Shown: piece after piece, positions 36,301-51,300 of the stretch
How the letters are laid out: each line of letters begins with the position of its first letter
Numbering within the stretch: position 1 is the stretch's first letter
Translations under genes and position numbers: made by a program
The notes under the pieces: model-generated
Database searches by the model: none
What the model was told of the DNA's origin: nothing
The model's input: only the letters and a program-made list of their open reading frames with translations
Origin: Cordylochernes scorpioides
Lineage: Eukaryota > Arthropoda > Arachnida > Pseudoscorpiones > Chernetidae
NCBI GenBank assembly: GCA_030710605.1
Contig: CP092863.1
Location: 118,818,164-118,882,163, forward strand
Direction of reading: 5' to 3'
Length of the DNA stretch: 64,000 bases

Positions 36301-39300
36301 GAGCCAGAATTATACCACAGCTGGTGTTACATACAAGAATGTATTACAGCATGTTGAAGGACGCTACAGTAGAACCTCCCTTTAGAGGACACCTCTATAC
36401 AAAGGACAGATTTCCTTTGCAAAATTACCATTTTTACTATTTAGCAACTCTCCAGAAAGAGGACGCCTCTCTATAAAGGACAGTTTTCATTATCAAAATT
36501 ACCATTTTTACTATTTAGCAACTCTCCGGAAAGAGGACGCCTCTCCCTAAAGGACAGTTTTCATTATCAAAATTACCATTTTTACTATTTAGCATCTCTT
36601 TGGTAAGAGGACACCTCTCCCTAAAGGACACTTTGGCCCTGCAATTAGGTGTTGTCCTATACAGTGAGGTAGTTCTACTGTATTATTTGAAAGTTCGCCA
36701 AACCTATACCTTTCCAATAAAGAGATTTGTCACCGTTAGGTTTTTAAGTGTTTCTAGCCAGTGAGGAGTGTGTACCTCTGTGATGCAGGAGGAGGAGGAA
36801 GCCAGGTTGTGGAGCTGAGTGAGCTGTTCCTCCTGCCGAGCCACTATTGTCTTCAGCTCCAACACCTCTCTCTCCATGTCCAGGCTGTTCTCCTTCAGTA
36901 TGTGGTACTGCTCCAGTAGCTGGTCTCTGCTGGTTGTCACTGAGGCCAGGAGGGTGTCTGATGTGGCAGACTTTAACTTCAGCTGCCAACAACAACACCA
37001 TTACTTGAATGTCTGGGAGATATTTCTATAGCTATATATGAGGGGGGAGGGAGATTTGACAACCATCATGATTGGGTGAAGTAGAACGTGTCTGCCTTTG
37101 TCATTAAGACTGGGAGCACTACTCAGTGGCAGGCCTACTTAGCTCCAAAATAAATGGCTGCCTCTAACACGAGGAACAGACGCCATGTGCAGCTGCTCCT
37201 AACATGGGTTACAGACACTGCTCATCCTGTATCCCTGGATTAGGAACCCTTACAGGGTACTATCAGCCGGGCCAGCTGAGCCCAGGTTTTTTAGTGAGCT
37301 TGTTACTGCTCCCCCTCCTCCTTTTTCATCCGAGCTTCTATAGCTATATAACTATGTTAATACAAAGCAATAAAGTGCCATAAGATGCGAGTGTTTCTTT
37401 CACAAATAAATCGAACTTTTCTACTGTCCTTACTGCAATGAAAAAATATTAGGAGGGCTTGGCTCATCAGTGATGAACCCTCCCAGCGGTTTCGCCAATT
37501 TAATCTACCAGACCACTTCTTTAGGGCTCTAATACTGTATTGGATCATTTTGCTTTTATATACTACACTGAAGGGTGGAATCTCAGAAATGGTATTTAAG
37601 TAAACTATGGACATAAGCTTTTAGGACAGTAGAATTTCATTTAAATATTTGTATCAAGCAATGCTCTTCCGCAAACAAAAAGGACAAGGCCAGTTAAGTA
37701 TAAATTAATAATTTTTTTTTTTTTGCTAGTACACATGGTACAGGCCATGGTAATCATGGTGTGTAGTTAGCGACTGCTTTTTACTGTAAGCGCACCACAT
37801 GTCTACACATGTGAAAGCAGTTCGACTTTGCACTTACAAATGTACCAGAGCCCGTTTGGTTACTTGCACTCGCTGGTGGGGTTTGACTTTTGCAAGAATG
37901 GGGCCATTGGAGCATTTCTTTTTTTTTTTTACAGAAAAAAGTGTCCAATGCGGGAATCGAACCCTGGTCGTAGTGGTCAAAAACCGAATGGTTAACCAGC
38001 CTTCCACCGACCCCCCATAAATTAATAATACAAGCTATGTGCTTATTGTCCAGTAATTACATGTGGTACAGCAGCCATGATAATCATGGTGGGTAGTTTG
38101 CAATTGCTTTTATACTCTCTAAGTATACCATGTGTCTAAAAACACTTATGTGTAATCTTTGCATATGGGATAAGAAACAAAAACAACAAGGCTCATGGAC
38201 AAAACTTATGGAAGTGGAAAATCTTTGATGTCACCAGTCATCTATTTTTTTTTTAAGGAGACAGGCAATTTTGTCTTTGTTGAAAGAACTATACATAATG
38301 CTTCTAGCACTGTAGAATATGTTGTTGTTTCTTATCCCCATATGTAAAAGATTAAACGAATTCCATGAGTCCATGTTCCTCGAGCTGTTTGATGATAAGC
38401 AGCGACCTCTTCCAAAGATCCTGTTTAGTGCATCTAATGCAAGCAAAATGTGTTCTGGAACTGCATGCACCAAGGTACATTTTGGGACCTAACAGCAAGT
38501 GCAAGTAACCAAACGGGGATGTGGAACATTTGTAAGTGTAAAGTCAAACTGCTTTTCACGTGTGTAGACATGTGGTGCACTTGCAGTTAGAAGCAGTCGT
38601 CAACTTCTACCCATCATGATTATCATGGCCTTGTACCACATGTTTTTTTTTTTCTTAGCCATAGTACACATGGTCAGGCCATGATAATCATGGTGGGTAG
38701 AAGTAGGCGACTTGAAAGTGCACCACATGTCTACATATGTAAAAAACAGTTCAACTTTGCCACGTGTACTAGGAATAAGCAAAAAAAAATAATAATAAAA
38801 TACATTTTTAGAAANNNNNNNNNNNNNNNNNNNNNNNNNNNNNNNNNNNNNNNNNNNNNNNNNNNNNNNNNNNNNNNNNNNNNNNNNNNNNNNNNNNNNN
38901 NNNNNNNNNNNNNNATGGGGTATATTTTTTTGTTATTTTCTATGTTCAATAACTTGAGATTACTGTGTAGTGACTTTTATAAAAGAAACTAAACCCAGGA
39001 AGAAGACACAATGTTACCAACACCACCCATGTGTACAATCCGTGAGTAGAAGATACTGTTGAAGGTTAGTGTTACAGATACTGGCTGACACCATACCTCC
39101 TCCAGCTTGTTACGGAGCTCCGACAACTTGGCACAGTTGGAAGATCTGGTCATCTGCCAATACACCACCACCATCTTTGGTACCCAGGGACACCATAGGG
39201 AGATATGCAAAATACAGAAAGTTTAATGGGAGATATGCAAGATGGTAACAAGTATTCTGACAATAGTTGTATGGCATTTGTGAAGCATCAAAAGGTTCTC

Positions 39301-42300
39301 AACTATTGTTATTGAAGAAGTAATCTTGTCTTTAGAATTTCTACCAATGGTACAGAATGAAACATTATTAAACCATGCTGCCTCTCAACCATCTTATGTA
39401 AGGGCCAAAACATACACACTTATTCCTGGGATGCAGCAATAGGACACACAGACCTGATCAAGTTTGTCTTGTAGTTCAATGGACACTCTGCGGAATTGGA
39501 TCTTGGTCTCTGTCAGCTCCTTGTTCTTAATATCCAGTTCTTCTTGTGTAGTCCTGGGCAAAACAATGCATATTTACCTATCTACATTGTTGTACAAAAA
39601 GTTTTTTAAAATTATTATCATCCCTAGTACATGTGGTACAGACCATGTTAATCATGGTAGAAATTGGCAACTGCTTTGCACTTATAAATGTGCCAGAGCC
39701 CCGTTTGGTTTCCTCCACTTGCTGGTGGGGTTGGACTTTAATTAGAAAAAAACAGTCCAATGCGGGATTCAATCCTGGGTCGTTGCGCTCGAAAACCAAC
39801 GGTTTAGACCACCCTTCCAACCCCCTGTAGACAAGGTAATAAGACCAGATCCAAATAAATAAATGCATGTGACATTTTGATAACAACATTGTTACCATCA
39901 TCAGACAAAAGTACTAAATGAGAAAAAATATCACAGCATGGTTTTTTAAATACTTGGTACACTTTTATCTAGAGTATACAAACAATTAAAATCAGGCTGT
40001 AATATTTTTTCTCATTTAATACTTTTGTCTGATAATGCAGTTACAGAAACATCACATACCATTATTTATTTGGATGTGGTCTTGTTACCTTGTTTCTAAT
40101 CTATAATCCAAATAGTACCTTGTAATTAATGTAATTTTGACTGGCTTTTTTTTTTCCTGACAGGTCTTTGTAGAGGAAGTTTTACAGGATGATTATGAGC
40201 ACAAATTATGTGAATTTCAAAAAATTAATACTAATAACTAATTTTCTCCAATCTTTTTGTCTATTATCATTAAGAAAACTTTAAAAAACACCTTAAAATA
40301 TTTTTCAATTCCCTTTTAAAAATAGCCATCTTTATAGCCAGAGTCTTCAATGGCCAACTACCTTTTTTTTTTTTTGCTTATCCCTAGTACACGTGGTACA
40401 GGCCATGATAATCATGGTGGGTAGTTAGCGACTGCTTTTACTGTAAGCGCACCACATGTCTACACATGTGAAAAGCAGTTCGACTTTGCACTTACAAATG
40501 TGCCAGAGCCTCGTTTGGTTACTTGCACTTGCTGGTGGGGTTAAACTTAAGCAAGAAACGGGGGCCCTTGGAGCATTTTTTTTTTAACACAGAAAAAAGT
40601 GTCCAATGCGGGAACCGAACCCGGGTGCTAGTGTTTGAAAACCAAACGGTTTAACCAGCTTTCTAACGACCCCCGGCCAACTACCAAAATACAACAACTA
40701 ATAAGTTGCCAATGATAGTCATAATTTCTTTCTAATTCATCCAGTTGTGCAAAGTAGCCTTTAGAGGCATCCTCTTACTGGAGAGTTGCTAATTAGTAAA
40801 AATGGTCTCTTTGTAGAGGTGTTCTCTCATTTATGGCAGTTCTACTACATTATGAAATAAGGAATCCAAATAAAAGAACAAGGCACAAGAGAATTTATAC
40901 AGGAGAACTTTCATGAGAGGGCACCTTTCTACTAAGTACAGCTTTCTCTCATTGCCAAAATCACCAATTTTACTCTTCGGAAACTCTCTGGTAAAAAGAG
41001 ACCTTTTTCTAAAAGATACATTGGCTCTGCAAACTAGAGGTGTTGTCCCTTACAGAAAGGTTCTACTGTAAAATGAAGCATCATTTTTTTCAGAGAGGCA
41101 GCATGTTGTACAGTAGAACTACCTCCCTGTAAAAGACACCTATTTAGAGAGCCAAAGTGTTCTTTAGGGAAAGGTGTCCTCTTACTGGAGAGTTGCTAAT
41201 TAATAAAAATTGTCAATTTGGAGATGAAAACTGTCCTTTGTAGAAAGGCGTCTTCTAGCCTGAATGTCCTCTCATGGAGTATGTTCTACTGTAGAGAGGT
41301 GTTCTCTAGCGTGAGTGTCCTCTCATGGAGTATGTTCTACTGTAGAGAGGTGTCCTCTCATGGAATATGCTCTATTGTAGAGGGGTGTTCTCTCATGGAG
41401 TATGTTCTACTGTAAAGAGGTGTCCTCTAGCGGAGTGTCTTCATATGGAGTTTGTTCTACTGTAGAGAGGTGTCCTCTCATGGAATATGCTCTATTGTAG
41501 AGGGGTGTTCTCTCATGGAGTATGTTCTACTGTAAAGAGGTGTCCTCTAGCGGAGTGTCTTCATATGGAGTTTATTCTACTGTAGAGAGGTGTCCTCTTA
41601 TGGAGTATGTTCTACTGTAGAGAGGTGTCCTCTTATGGAGTATGTTCTACTGTAAAGAGGTGTCCTCTAGCGGAGTGTCTTCATATGGAGTTTATTCTAC
41701 TGTAGAGAGGTGTCCTCTTATGGAGTATGTTCTACTGTAGAGAGGTGTCCTCTTATGGAGTATGTTCTACTGTAAAGAGGTGTCCTCTAGCGGAGTGTCT
41801 TCATATGGAGTTTATTCTACTGTAGAGAGGTGTCCTCTTATGGAGTATGTTCTACTGTAGAGAGGTGTCCTCTCATGGAATATAGTCTATTGTAAAGAGG
41901 TGTCCTCTAGCGGAGTGTCTTCATATGGAGTTTATTCTACTGTAGAGAGGTGTCCTCTTATGGAGTATGTTCTACTGTAGAGAGGTGTCCTCTCATGGAA
42001 TATAGTCTATTGTAGAGAGGTGTCCTCTTATGGAGTATGTTCTACTGTAGAGAGGTGTCCTCTCATGGAATATAGTCTATTGTAGAGAGGTGTCCTCTTA
42101 TGGAGTATGTTCTACTGTAGAGAGGTGTCCTCTCATGGAATATAGTCTATTGTAAAGAGGTGTCCTCTAGCGGAGTGTCTTCATATGGAGTTTATTCTAC
42201 TGTAGAGAGGTGTCCTCTTATGGAGTATGTTCTACTGTAGAGAGGTGTCCTCTTATGGAGTATGTTCTACTGTAAAGAGGTGTCCTCTAGCGGAGTGTCT

Positions 42301-45300
42301 TCATATGGAGTTTATTCTACTGTAGAGAGGTGTCCTCTTATGGAGTATGTTCTACTGTAGAGAGGTGTCCTCTCATGGAATATAGTCTATTGTAGAGAGG
42401 TGTCCTCTTATGGAGTATGTTCTACTGTAGAGAGGTGTCCTCTCATGGAATATAGTCTATTGTAGAGAGGTGTCCTCTTATGGAGTATGTTCTACTGTAG
42501 AGAGGTGTCCTCTCATGGAATATAGTCTATTGTAGAGAGGTGTCCTCTTATGGAGTATGTTCTACTGTAGAGAGGTGTCCTCTCATGGAATATAGTCTAT
42601 TGTAAAGAGGTGTCCTCTAGCGGGACTTTCCTCTCATGGAGTTTGTGTAATTGTGTGTGACTTACTTGAGCAACTCATTGAGTCTTTCCTCATTCTTGGA
42701 GTGTTTGTCAACGAGCGCCTTGGCAGTTTTCTCATGTTTGGATTCCTGGAGGGCCCTCTCCGTTTTCTCCTGTTCCAGCATCCTCTGGAGGTTCTGCCAC
42801 CACCCATCCACCAGGCAGGTTAGCAAGGAGGCGAGGCTATAGACTCCGCCCATCCTACCTGGACTTGAGGCTGGAGGCGGGCACAGGTGTCCTGGAGGCG
42901 GGATCTATCTGACTCCACCTGCTGAAGGGCCTCCTGCGCCACTTGAAGGCGGGAGGTGAGGCTGGCCACTCTGGGGTCCTCCTCCCGCTGACAAAAGGAT
43001 GTCTGGTGTAACATGGAGGTCCTGCTGCTCAGGACTGTCCCCATGCTAGACCTCCTGTTCACACATCTTCATTAATACTCTCCTTTACAACATGGCATCC
43101 AGACCTCAATGGGAAAATATATGTGTGGTGATGTTCTTATCTCCTTAATACAGAGTAATTGGTTTCCTGTTGATTGGCACATCATTCAAAGTTAGAAATA
43201 CAACTGCTAACAGCGTGTCATGTTTCGGTAACTGCATTGTTACCATCATCAGACAAATATTTAGATATTTCAAAAGAAAAAGTAGTGCTAAAAAATATAT
43301 ATATTTATAATTTTTCAGGGTTAGGATGTTTTGTTACAGAGTTTGCATTGAAATAAAAGCAAAGACCAATTTTTCAGTGTATTTAGCCATCACATTTTTT
43401 CCTGATTACCACATCAAGATTCTGAAAGGGTTTATTTTCTAAGGCACAAACCATAGTTGAGCTCATTGAGAGCTCATTCTAGAGGGGGATGATAAGAGAA
43501 TTACACATTATTGGAGCCACAATTCTCTGGGATGTCCTTGCATTCACTACTGCAACAGGCCAAATTTACCTAACAGTGGAGGAGGAAGGCGGAGCAAAAG
43601 TGACTTTTGAACAAAAAAGGGGTGGGGCTTGACTACCCAGGTGGACATAAAAATAAGTCAGAGGTGTCATGTTGGAAGATGGCATGCTAACAAGGCGGAG
43701 CTTAAAAGTGACTCCTCCCCTATCAACAAAAAGGGGCAGAGCTTCACCATCTGGGATGGATATGAAGAGTTTAGAGGTGTCACATTGGAAGATGACATGC
43801 TAACAAGGCGGGGCTTAAAGTGACTCCTCCCCTATCAACAAAAAGGGGCAGAGCTTCACCATCTGGGATGGATATGAAGAGTTTAGAGGTGTCACATTGG
43901 AAGATGACATGATAACAGGGCGGGGCTTAAAGTAACTTCTTTCCTTTGAACAAAAAAGGGCGGGGCATCACATGGGGTGAACATAAAAAATGGTCAGAGG
44001 TGTCACCTTAGATGCTAACAAGGCGGGGCTTAAAGTGATCCCTTCTCTAACAACAAAAAGGGACGAAGCTTCCCCATTTGGAATGAACATAAAGATAGAT
44101 TAGAGATGTCACCTTGGAATATGGCATCTTAACAAGGCACAGTGACTCCTCCCCTTTGAACAAAAATGTTTGGATATAAAAAGTGATTAGAGAGGTCACA
44201 TTAGAAGATAACATGAGGAGTAAGACATGGTAACAAGGCGGGGCTTAAAGTAACTCCTCCCTTTTAAAAGAGGCAAAGATCCACCACCTGAGGTGAACAT
44301 GATGAGAGATTAGGGGTGTCACCTGGTGGCGGGAGTGTCCACAGGGTGAGAGAAGGTGAAGCCAATGAAGGGGAGCTGTTTGCCACTGAACTCCTTCTTG
44401 GGGATCTCCAGAGTGGGGGAAGAGGGCTCCGGCTCAAACTCATCAAAGTAGGAGGTGTCGTCCTCCCCCTTCAAGATGGGTACGTAGGGCGGGACCTCTG
44501 TAACACATCACTCTTCTAGGTATCTCTATGGGACTCAAACAGAAACCAAACTTAAAAAAAAAAAAGACTTATCTGTTATTTTGGTGTAGCAGCATGACTA
44601 GCATTATTCTGAATTATAACAGTGTCAATAACTCCGCCTTTGCCAGTCCCAAGCCCGGATGAAAAAGAAGGAGGGGGAGCAGTAACAAGCTCACTAAAAA
44701 ACCTGGGTTCAGCTGGCCCGGCTGATAGTACCCTGTAAGGACTCCTAATCCAGGGATACAGGATGAGCAGTGTTTGTACTCCATGTTAGGAGCGGCTGCA
44801 CATGGTGTCTGTTCCTCATGGCAGAGGCGGCCATTTCTTTTGGAGCTAAGTCAGCCTGCCACTGAGTAGTGCTCCCAGTCTTAATGACAAAGGCAAATGC
44901 ATTCTACTTCGCCCAATCATGATGGTTGTTAACTTTACAAGCTTGATACCGTAATATGATTGAGTGGAGATAAGAAAGAAGAAGACAGTGTCAATTGATA
45001 CATACCTAACACCATAATGATTATGAAGAACCAATATTTTGGAGAGTAAATAAAAATTACAATATAAAAACATTAAGATGCATGCTATAGTAGATGAAGA
45101 CCAAAGATGATAGTAAAGGTTGCTATTTTAACATCACTACTAGAATCATGACTGGATGAAGTAGATTTTAAAATATCGAGTTCACCTGATTATATTGATA
45201 GACCTCAGTAAGGGTCCTCTCCAGGGATACGGAGGTCTGTACTTATGTTAGTGGCACCAAAGGTGTCAGCCTTCATGTTAGGAACAGCCTCAAATTACAG

Positions 45301-48300
45301 GCAGAGTCTGACTGTAATTTGAGGGTGTTCCTAACATGAAAGCCTTTGCTGCCGACTCTAACATGAGTACAGACCGCTGTATCCCTGGAGAGGGCTCTTG
45401 CTGAGGTCTATCAATATAATCAGTTGAACTCAGTATGATTAAAGAGGTCTTTCTCCTCTTTCTAACAATGCTGCTGTTGGTCTGATACTGCTTATTTGTC
45501 AGAATTATTCTGCTTTTTTTCGCAGCTGGCCTTCATATCTGAAGGTCATTCCTCTATCCGCTACATGGGGACATGCCCTGTAGCAGTCAGTTCTGCCTAG
45601 GGATCATTAAGTGTAGAGTATAGTCTCGAGATATCATTCTACCAGCAGGTATCATCCATCCACCACGCACGTATATTTCCAAACAATTTTCAAACAGAAA
45701 TAATGTAGTATATTTTTCTCTCATTATATAGTAGGTATTTAAACTATGTATATAATAAGTAGGGGGTCGGTGGAAGGCTGGTTAAACCGTTTGGTTTTCG
45801 ACCACTACGACCCGGGTTCGATTCCCGCATTGTACACTTTTTTCTGTTTAAAAAAAAAAAAATGCTCCAATGGCCCCCGATTCTTGCAAAAGTCCAACCC
45901 CACCAGCGAGTGCAAGTAACCAAACGGGGCTCTGGCACATTTGTAAGTGCAAAGTCAAACTGCTTTTCACATGTGTAGACATGTGGTGCGCTTACAGTAA
46001 AAGTAGTCGCTAACTACCCACCATGATTATCATGACTTTGAGATAAGAAAGAAGAAGATATAATAACGTGTATATAAAAAATGTATTTAATATTAAATTG
46101 TTAAAGTGATAATCCTGTTGAAGGACTGACAAGTCCGAAAGCTTGAAAATAGAAAGGTTGTACAAGAAACTTAACCCTGGAAGCTCAATTTATATTATAA
46201 TAAGAGTATGAATGTGTGACTTGAGAAGACAACTCACTGTTGCGGAGTGCCGGCCAGTCCACTCCTGCAAAGTAAGGATGCTGGTAAAGGGCCTGGTGGT
46301 CCGCCCTCACAGTGGCTTCACACAGCAGGTTCTTCATGAGGGAGATGGTCTCCTTTGGGTAGCTTGGTTCCTCTGGGAAGTGAAGGCTGGTCTGGGGAGG
46401 GAGACACACACGGGTGTATCATTAATTGGATTATCATCTGAAGCAGTATATTATCCAAAGTACAAATGTAAATACAAGGTAATAAGACCAAATAAATAGT
46501 TGGTGATGTTTCGGTAACAGCATTGTTACCATCTTCTGACAAAAGTGCTGAATGATTTGATCTTATTACCTTGTGTTTATAATCTATAATCCAAATTGTG
46601 CCTTATCATTACAAATGTAAATATGCAGGTATGTATATATAAAACAATTTATCCTACAAGAAAATAAGACCTAATCCAAATATATTAATACACACACACA
46701 CTATTAATTTATTTGGTCTTATTTTCTTGTAGTTCTAATCTATAATCCAAATTGTGCTCTATACATTCTCTTTTTTACTCCTGTAGAAAGGCAGAAATGC
46801 CTACAAGCTCGGCTAAATAAATTTTAAACTCTTCGCCTTAAGATTTTGTACTTCTGTACTATATATTGAATTCTACGGTACATATGTAAATTACTCAGAA
46901 TAAAAGTGTCCAAATATATATATATATATATGTTATATTAAAATATTATTTTACTTAAAAAATTATATTTCATAGATTCAAATACTCTGTTAAATCGACG
47001 GCCAGAGGTCATGCTTCCCCTATAAAAACTTGCTGTTGTTCTTTCCCGAAGGCCGGCTCAAATCTTTGTACATTATGTAAATAACTTTCATTTTTTTATT
47101 CTTACACCTTAAGCCAGGCATTACTTTTACCAAATTATGTTTTTTATATATATTCCTTAGCTCAATTAAATTACTGATCAAAACCATTTTTATTATTATT
47201 CTTTCAAGATTTTAACCACAATTGCATTACCATAATCCTCAACATGATCTAAATTCAAGCCTAAAATCTCTTTTCTATTTATAACATATATAGACAGTTC
47301 CTTTTTTACATCTAGTCAAAAATATATAAGTTAATAGTTCATTCTTGCAACAGTGTATATCTGTGCAGAGAAAAAAAAATTCCCTGAAACTTGATCGTTC
47401 GATCAAAAAAAAAAAAAAGTTATATGAATAAGGCACAATTTGGATTATATATTAGAAACATAAGATAACAAGACCATATTCAAATAAATAATCTGTGCAC
47501 AATGTTTCAGTAACAGCGTTGCTACTGAAATGTCACACACAACTTACTTACATGAAGTTTTGTTGCCTTATGTCAAATAATAAAAGTTTAAATAGAATGT
47601 TGTACAAATCTCCTTTATTAATGTTTTTTTTAAAGATTTAGACAATCTGATAAATATTCTTGTGAAACTCTCCACACCATATAAAATGGAAAGTTGATAA
47701 AGTACAACATACTCCATGAAAGGACACTTGTGCTAGAGGACATCTCTCTATAAAGGAAAGTTTTCTTCCCCAAAATTACTATTTTTACTATTTAGCTGTT
47801 CTCCGGTAAGAGGATACCTCTCTGTAAAGGACACTTGGCTGTGCAATTAGGTTTTGTCCTTTACAGAGAGGTAGTTCTACTGCAGCAACTCTCTGGTGAG
47901 AGGACATCTCTCCCTAATGACACTATGGCTCTGCAACTAGGTGTTGTCCTTTATACAGAGGTAGTTCTACTGTAGCAACTCTCTGGTAAGAGGACCCCTT
48001 CTTTAAAGGACATTTTGGCTCTGCAACGAGATGCTGCCGTTTACAGAGATGTTGTTCTACTGTAGCAACTCTCTGGTAAAATGACACCTCTTTAAAGGAC
48101 ACTATGACTCTGTAAATAGATGTTGTCCTTCATACAGAGGTAGTTCTACGGTAGCAACTTTCTGGTAAAAGGATACCTCTCCCTAAAGGACACTTTGGCT
48201 CTGCACCTAGGTGTTGTCCTTTACAGAGATGTAGTTCTACTGTAGCAACTATCCAGTAAAAGGACACTTTGGCTCTGCACCTAGGTGTTGTCCTTTACAG

Positions 48301-51300
48301 AGATGTAGTTCTACTGTAGCAACTATCCAGTAAAAGGACACTTTGGCTCTGCACCTAGGTGTTGTCCTTTACAGAGATGTAGTTCTACTGTAGCAACTAT
48401 CCAGTAAAAGGACACTTTGGCTCTGCACCTAGGTGTTGTCCTTTACAGAGATGTAGTTCTACTGTAGCAACTATCCAGTAAAAGGACACTTTGGCTTTGC
48501 ACCTAGGTGTTGTCCTTTACAGAGAGGTAGTTCTACTGTAGCAACTATCCAGTAAAAGGACACTTTGGCTTTGCACCTAGGTGTTGTCCTTTACAGAGAG
48601 GTAGTTCTACTGTAGCAACTATCCAGTAAAAGGACACTTTGGCTCTGCACCTAGGTGTTGTCCTTTACAGAGAGGTAGTTCTACTGTAGCAACTATCCAG
48701 TAAAAGGACACTTTGGCTTTGCACCTAGGTGTTGTCCTTTACAGAGAGGTAGTTCTACTGTAGCAACTATCCAGTAAAAGGACACTTTGGCTCTGCACCT
48801 AGGTGTTGTCCTTTACAGAGAGGTAGTTCTACTGTAGCAACTATCCAGTAAAAGGACACTTTGGCTCTGCACCTAGGTGTTGTCCTTTACAGAGAGGTAG
48901 TTCTACTGTAGCAACTATCCAGTAAAAGGACACTTTGGCTTTGCACCTAGGTGTTGTCCTTTACAGAGAGGTAGTTCTACTGTAGCAACTATCCAGTAAA
49001 AGGACACTTTGGCTTTGCACCTAGGTGTTGTCCTTTACAGAGAGGTAGTTCTACTGTAGCAACTATCCAGTAAAAGGACACTTTGGCTTTGCACCTAGGT
49101 GTTGCCTTTACAGAGAGGTAGTTCTACTGTAGCAACTATCCAGTAAAAGGACACTTTGGCTTTGCACCTAGGTGTTGTCCTTTACAGAGAGGTAGTTCTA
49201 CTGTAGCAACTATCCAGTAAAAGGACACTTTGGCTTTGCACCTAGGTGTTGTCCTTTACAGAGAGGTAGTTCTACTGTAGCAACTATCCAGTAAAAGGAC
49301 ACTTTGGCTCTGCACCTAGGTGTTGTCCTTTACAGAGATGTAGTTCTACTGTAGCAACTATCCAGTAAAAGGACACTTTGGCTTTGCACCTAGGTGTTGT
49401 CCTTTACAGAGAGGTAGTTCTACTGTAGCAACTATCCAGTAAAAGGACACTTTGGCTCTGCACCTAGGTGTTGTCCTTTACAGAGAGGTAGTTCTACTGT
49501 AGCAACTATCCAGTAAAAGGACACTTTGGCTTTGCACCTAGGTGTTGTCCTTTACAGAGAGGTAGTTCTACTGTATCTACCAATGGATTGGTTTACCTTG
49601 AAGTTCATGATGTTGTTGTAGGTCACCACCACCCTGTCATCTGAAAATGGCATCTGGCCGTAGAACATTTCGTAGGCCACTATGCCCAGGGACCACCAGT
49701 CACACTCCACTCCATAGGAGGCCGTAGCTGCAGGGACACTGTTCATGGCTATTAGGACTTCTGGGGCGATGTAGTCTGGAGTGCCTACTGGCATGCGGCT
49801 GGTCACCTGAAAACACAACATTTAGACATTGATAAGAAATTAAAGCATGAATGTTTGTACTCTCAATGATTGCCCTTCTCTCTCTTTTTTTTTTTAATTA
49901 TCCCATTATATAATTATACAAGGTCACAGAGACTATATTCATTGATCAAATTTACAATCTTGGTAGGGTGGGAATACAGGTCCTGTCTTGAGGCTCCCAT
50001 GCAACAACTTACCATTTTTTGAGCATTGAGTTTAGAAGCTGATCCAAAGTCAGCCAGTTTAACATGGCCGATTCTATCAATGAGGATGTTGTCAGGTTTG
50101 ATGTCTCTGCAACAAGACAGGTAAGCCATTGAAGTCAGAGAGAAAAGAGCTTCACCTGTGGACGTAGCCCATGGAGTGGAGGGAATGGATTGCCTCCACC
50201 AGCTCCGCCAGATAGAAATGGGCAGTCTCCGGAGGCAGGATGCTATCTCTGTGTTTCTCCAGTAGAGCCAGGAGATCTCCACCTGGATGGAACTCCATCA
50301 CCAGATAGAGATGCTGCATGTCTTGGAAGGCATGGTGTAGCTTGGTGAGCCATGGACTTGCAGCATTGGCCATGATGTCTCTCTCCTCCGCGAAGAAAGC
50401 AGCCTGCACCCACAAATCTTAATATCCACATGAGGGATAATGAGAGAACATTGTGAAAAAGAATGAGTCAATTTCTCCCTGAAACTCATTAACCATTAAA
50501 GATATAGAGGAAGAAGTGTCCTGAAAATGCAGTACACACACATATTTTTTTTCAGAGAGATAGATAAATCCGCCTTTGCCAGTCCCAAGCCCGGATGAAA
50601 AAGGAGGAAGGGGAGCAGTAACAAGCTTGCTAAAAAACCTGGATTCAGCTTGCCCGGCTAATAGTACCCTGTAAGGGCTCCTGATCCAGGGATAGAGGAT
50701 GAGCAGCGTTTGTACTCCATGTTAGGAGTGGCTGTACATGGCATCTGTTCCTCATGTCAGAGGCGGCCATTTCATATTGGAGCTAAGTCGGCCTGCCACT
50801 GAGTAGTGCTCCCAGTCTTAATGACAAAGACACATTCTACTTCACCCATGCCATCAAAAGTCTCAAGCCTCTACAAGCTTGATACCCTAATATGATTGAG
50901 TGGAGATAAGAAAGAAGAAGACAGTTATCACAGTGATGTTACCCCCTACAAAGTCAAAGAAAGTGTGACCTAAGTCTTACATTGCTCTGAGAGAGGGTCT
51001 CATTCTTATGTAGCACTTTCATGGCGAAGACATCTCCGGAGCTCTTCTCCCGGACTACCCGGACCTCTCCAAAGTGTCCTTGCCCAATTATCTTCTTCAT
51101 CTCAAAGTCCTTGATGTTGACCCTCATCTGTCGGAGTTCTGCGAGGGTGCCCCGGTCTGCCACACACACACAGGGATTAGAACACATCATTTACCCTTAC
51201 TACAGTAGAACCTCCCTGTAAAGGATAACACCTAATTTCATAGCCAAAGTATCCTTTAGGGAGAGGTGTCCTCTTACCGGAGAGTTGCTAAATAGTAAAA

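Noticed and set aside
41265..42645. Regular direct repeats that could look like a CRISPR array
   Set aside because: No unique spacers, units directly abut, and the context is a eukaryotic intron.
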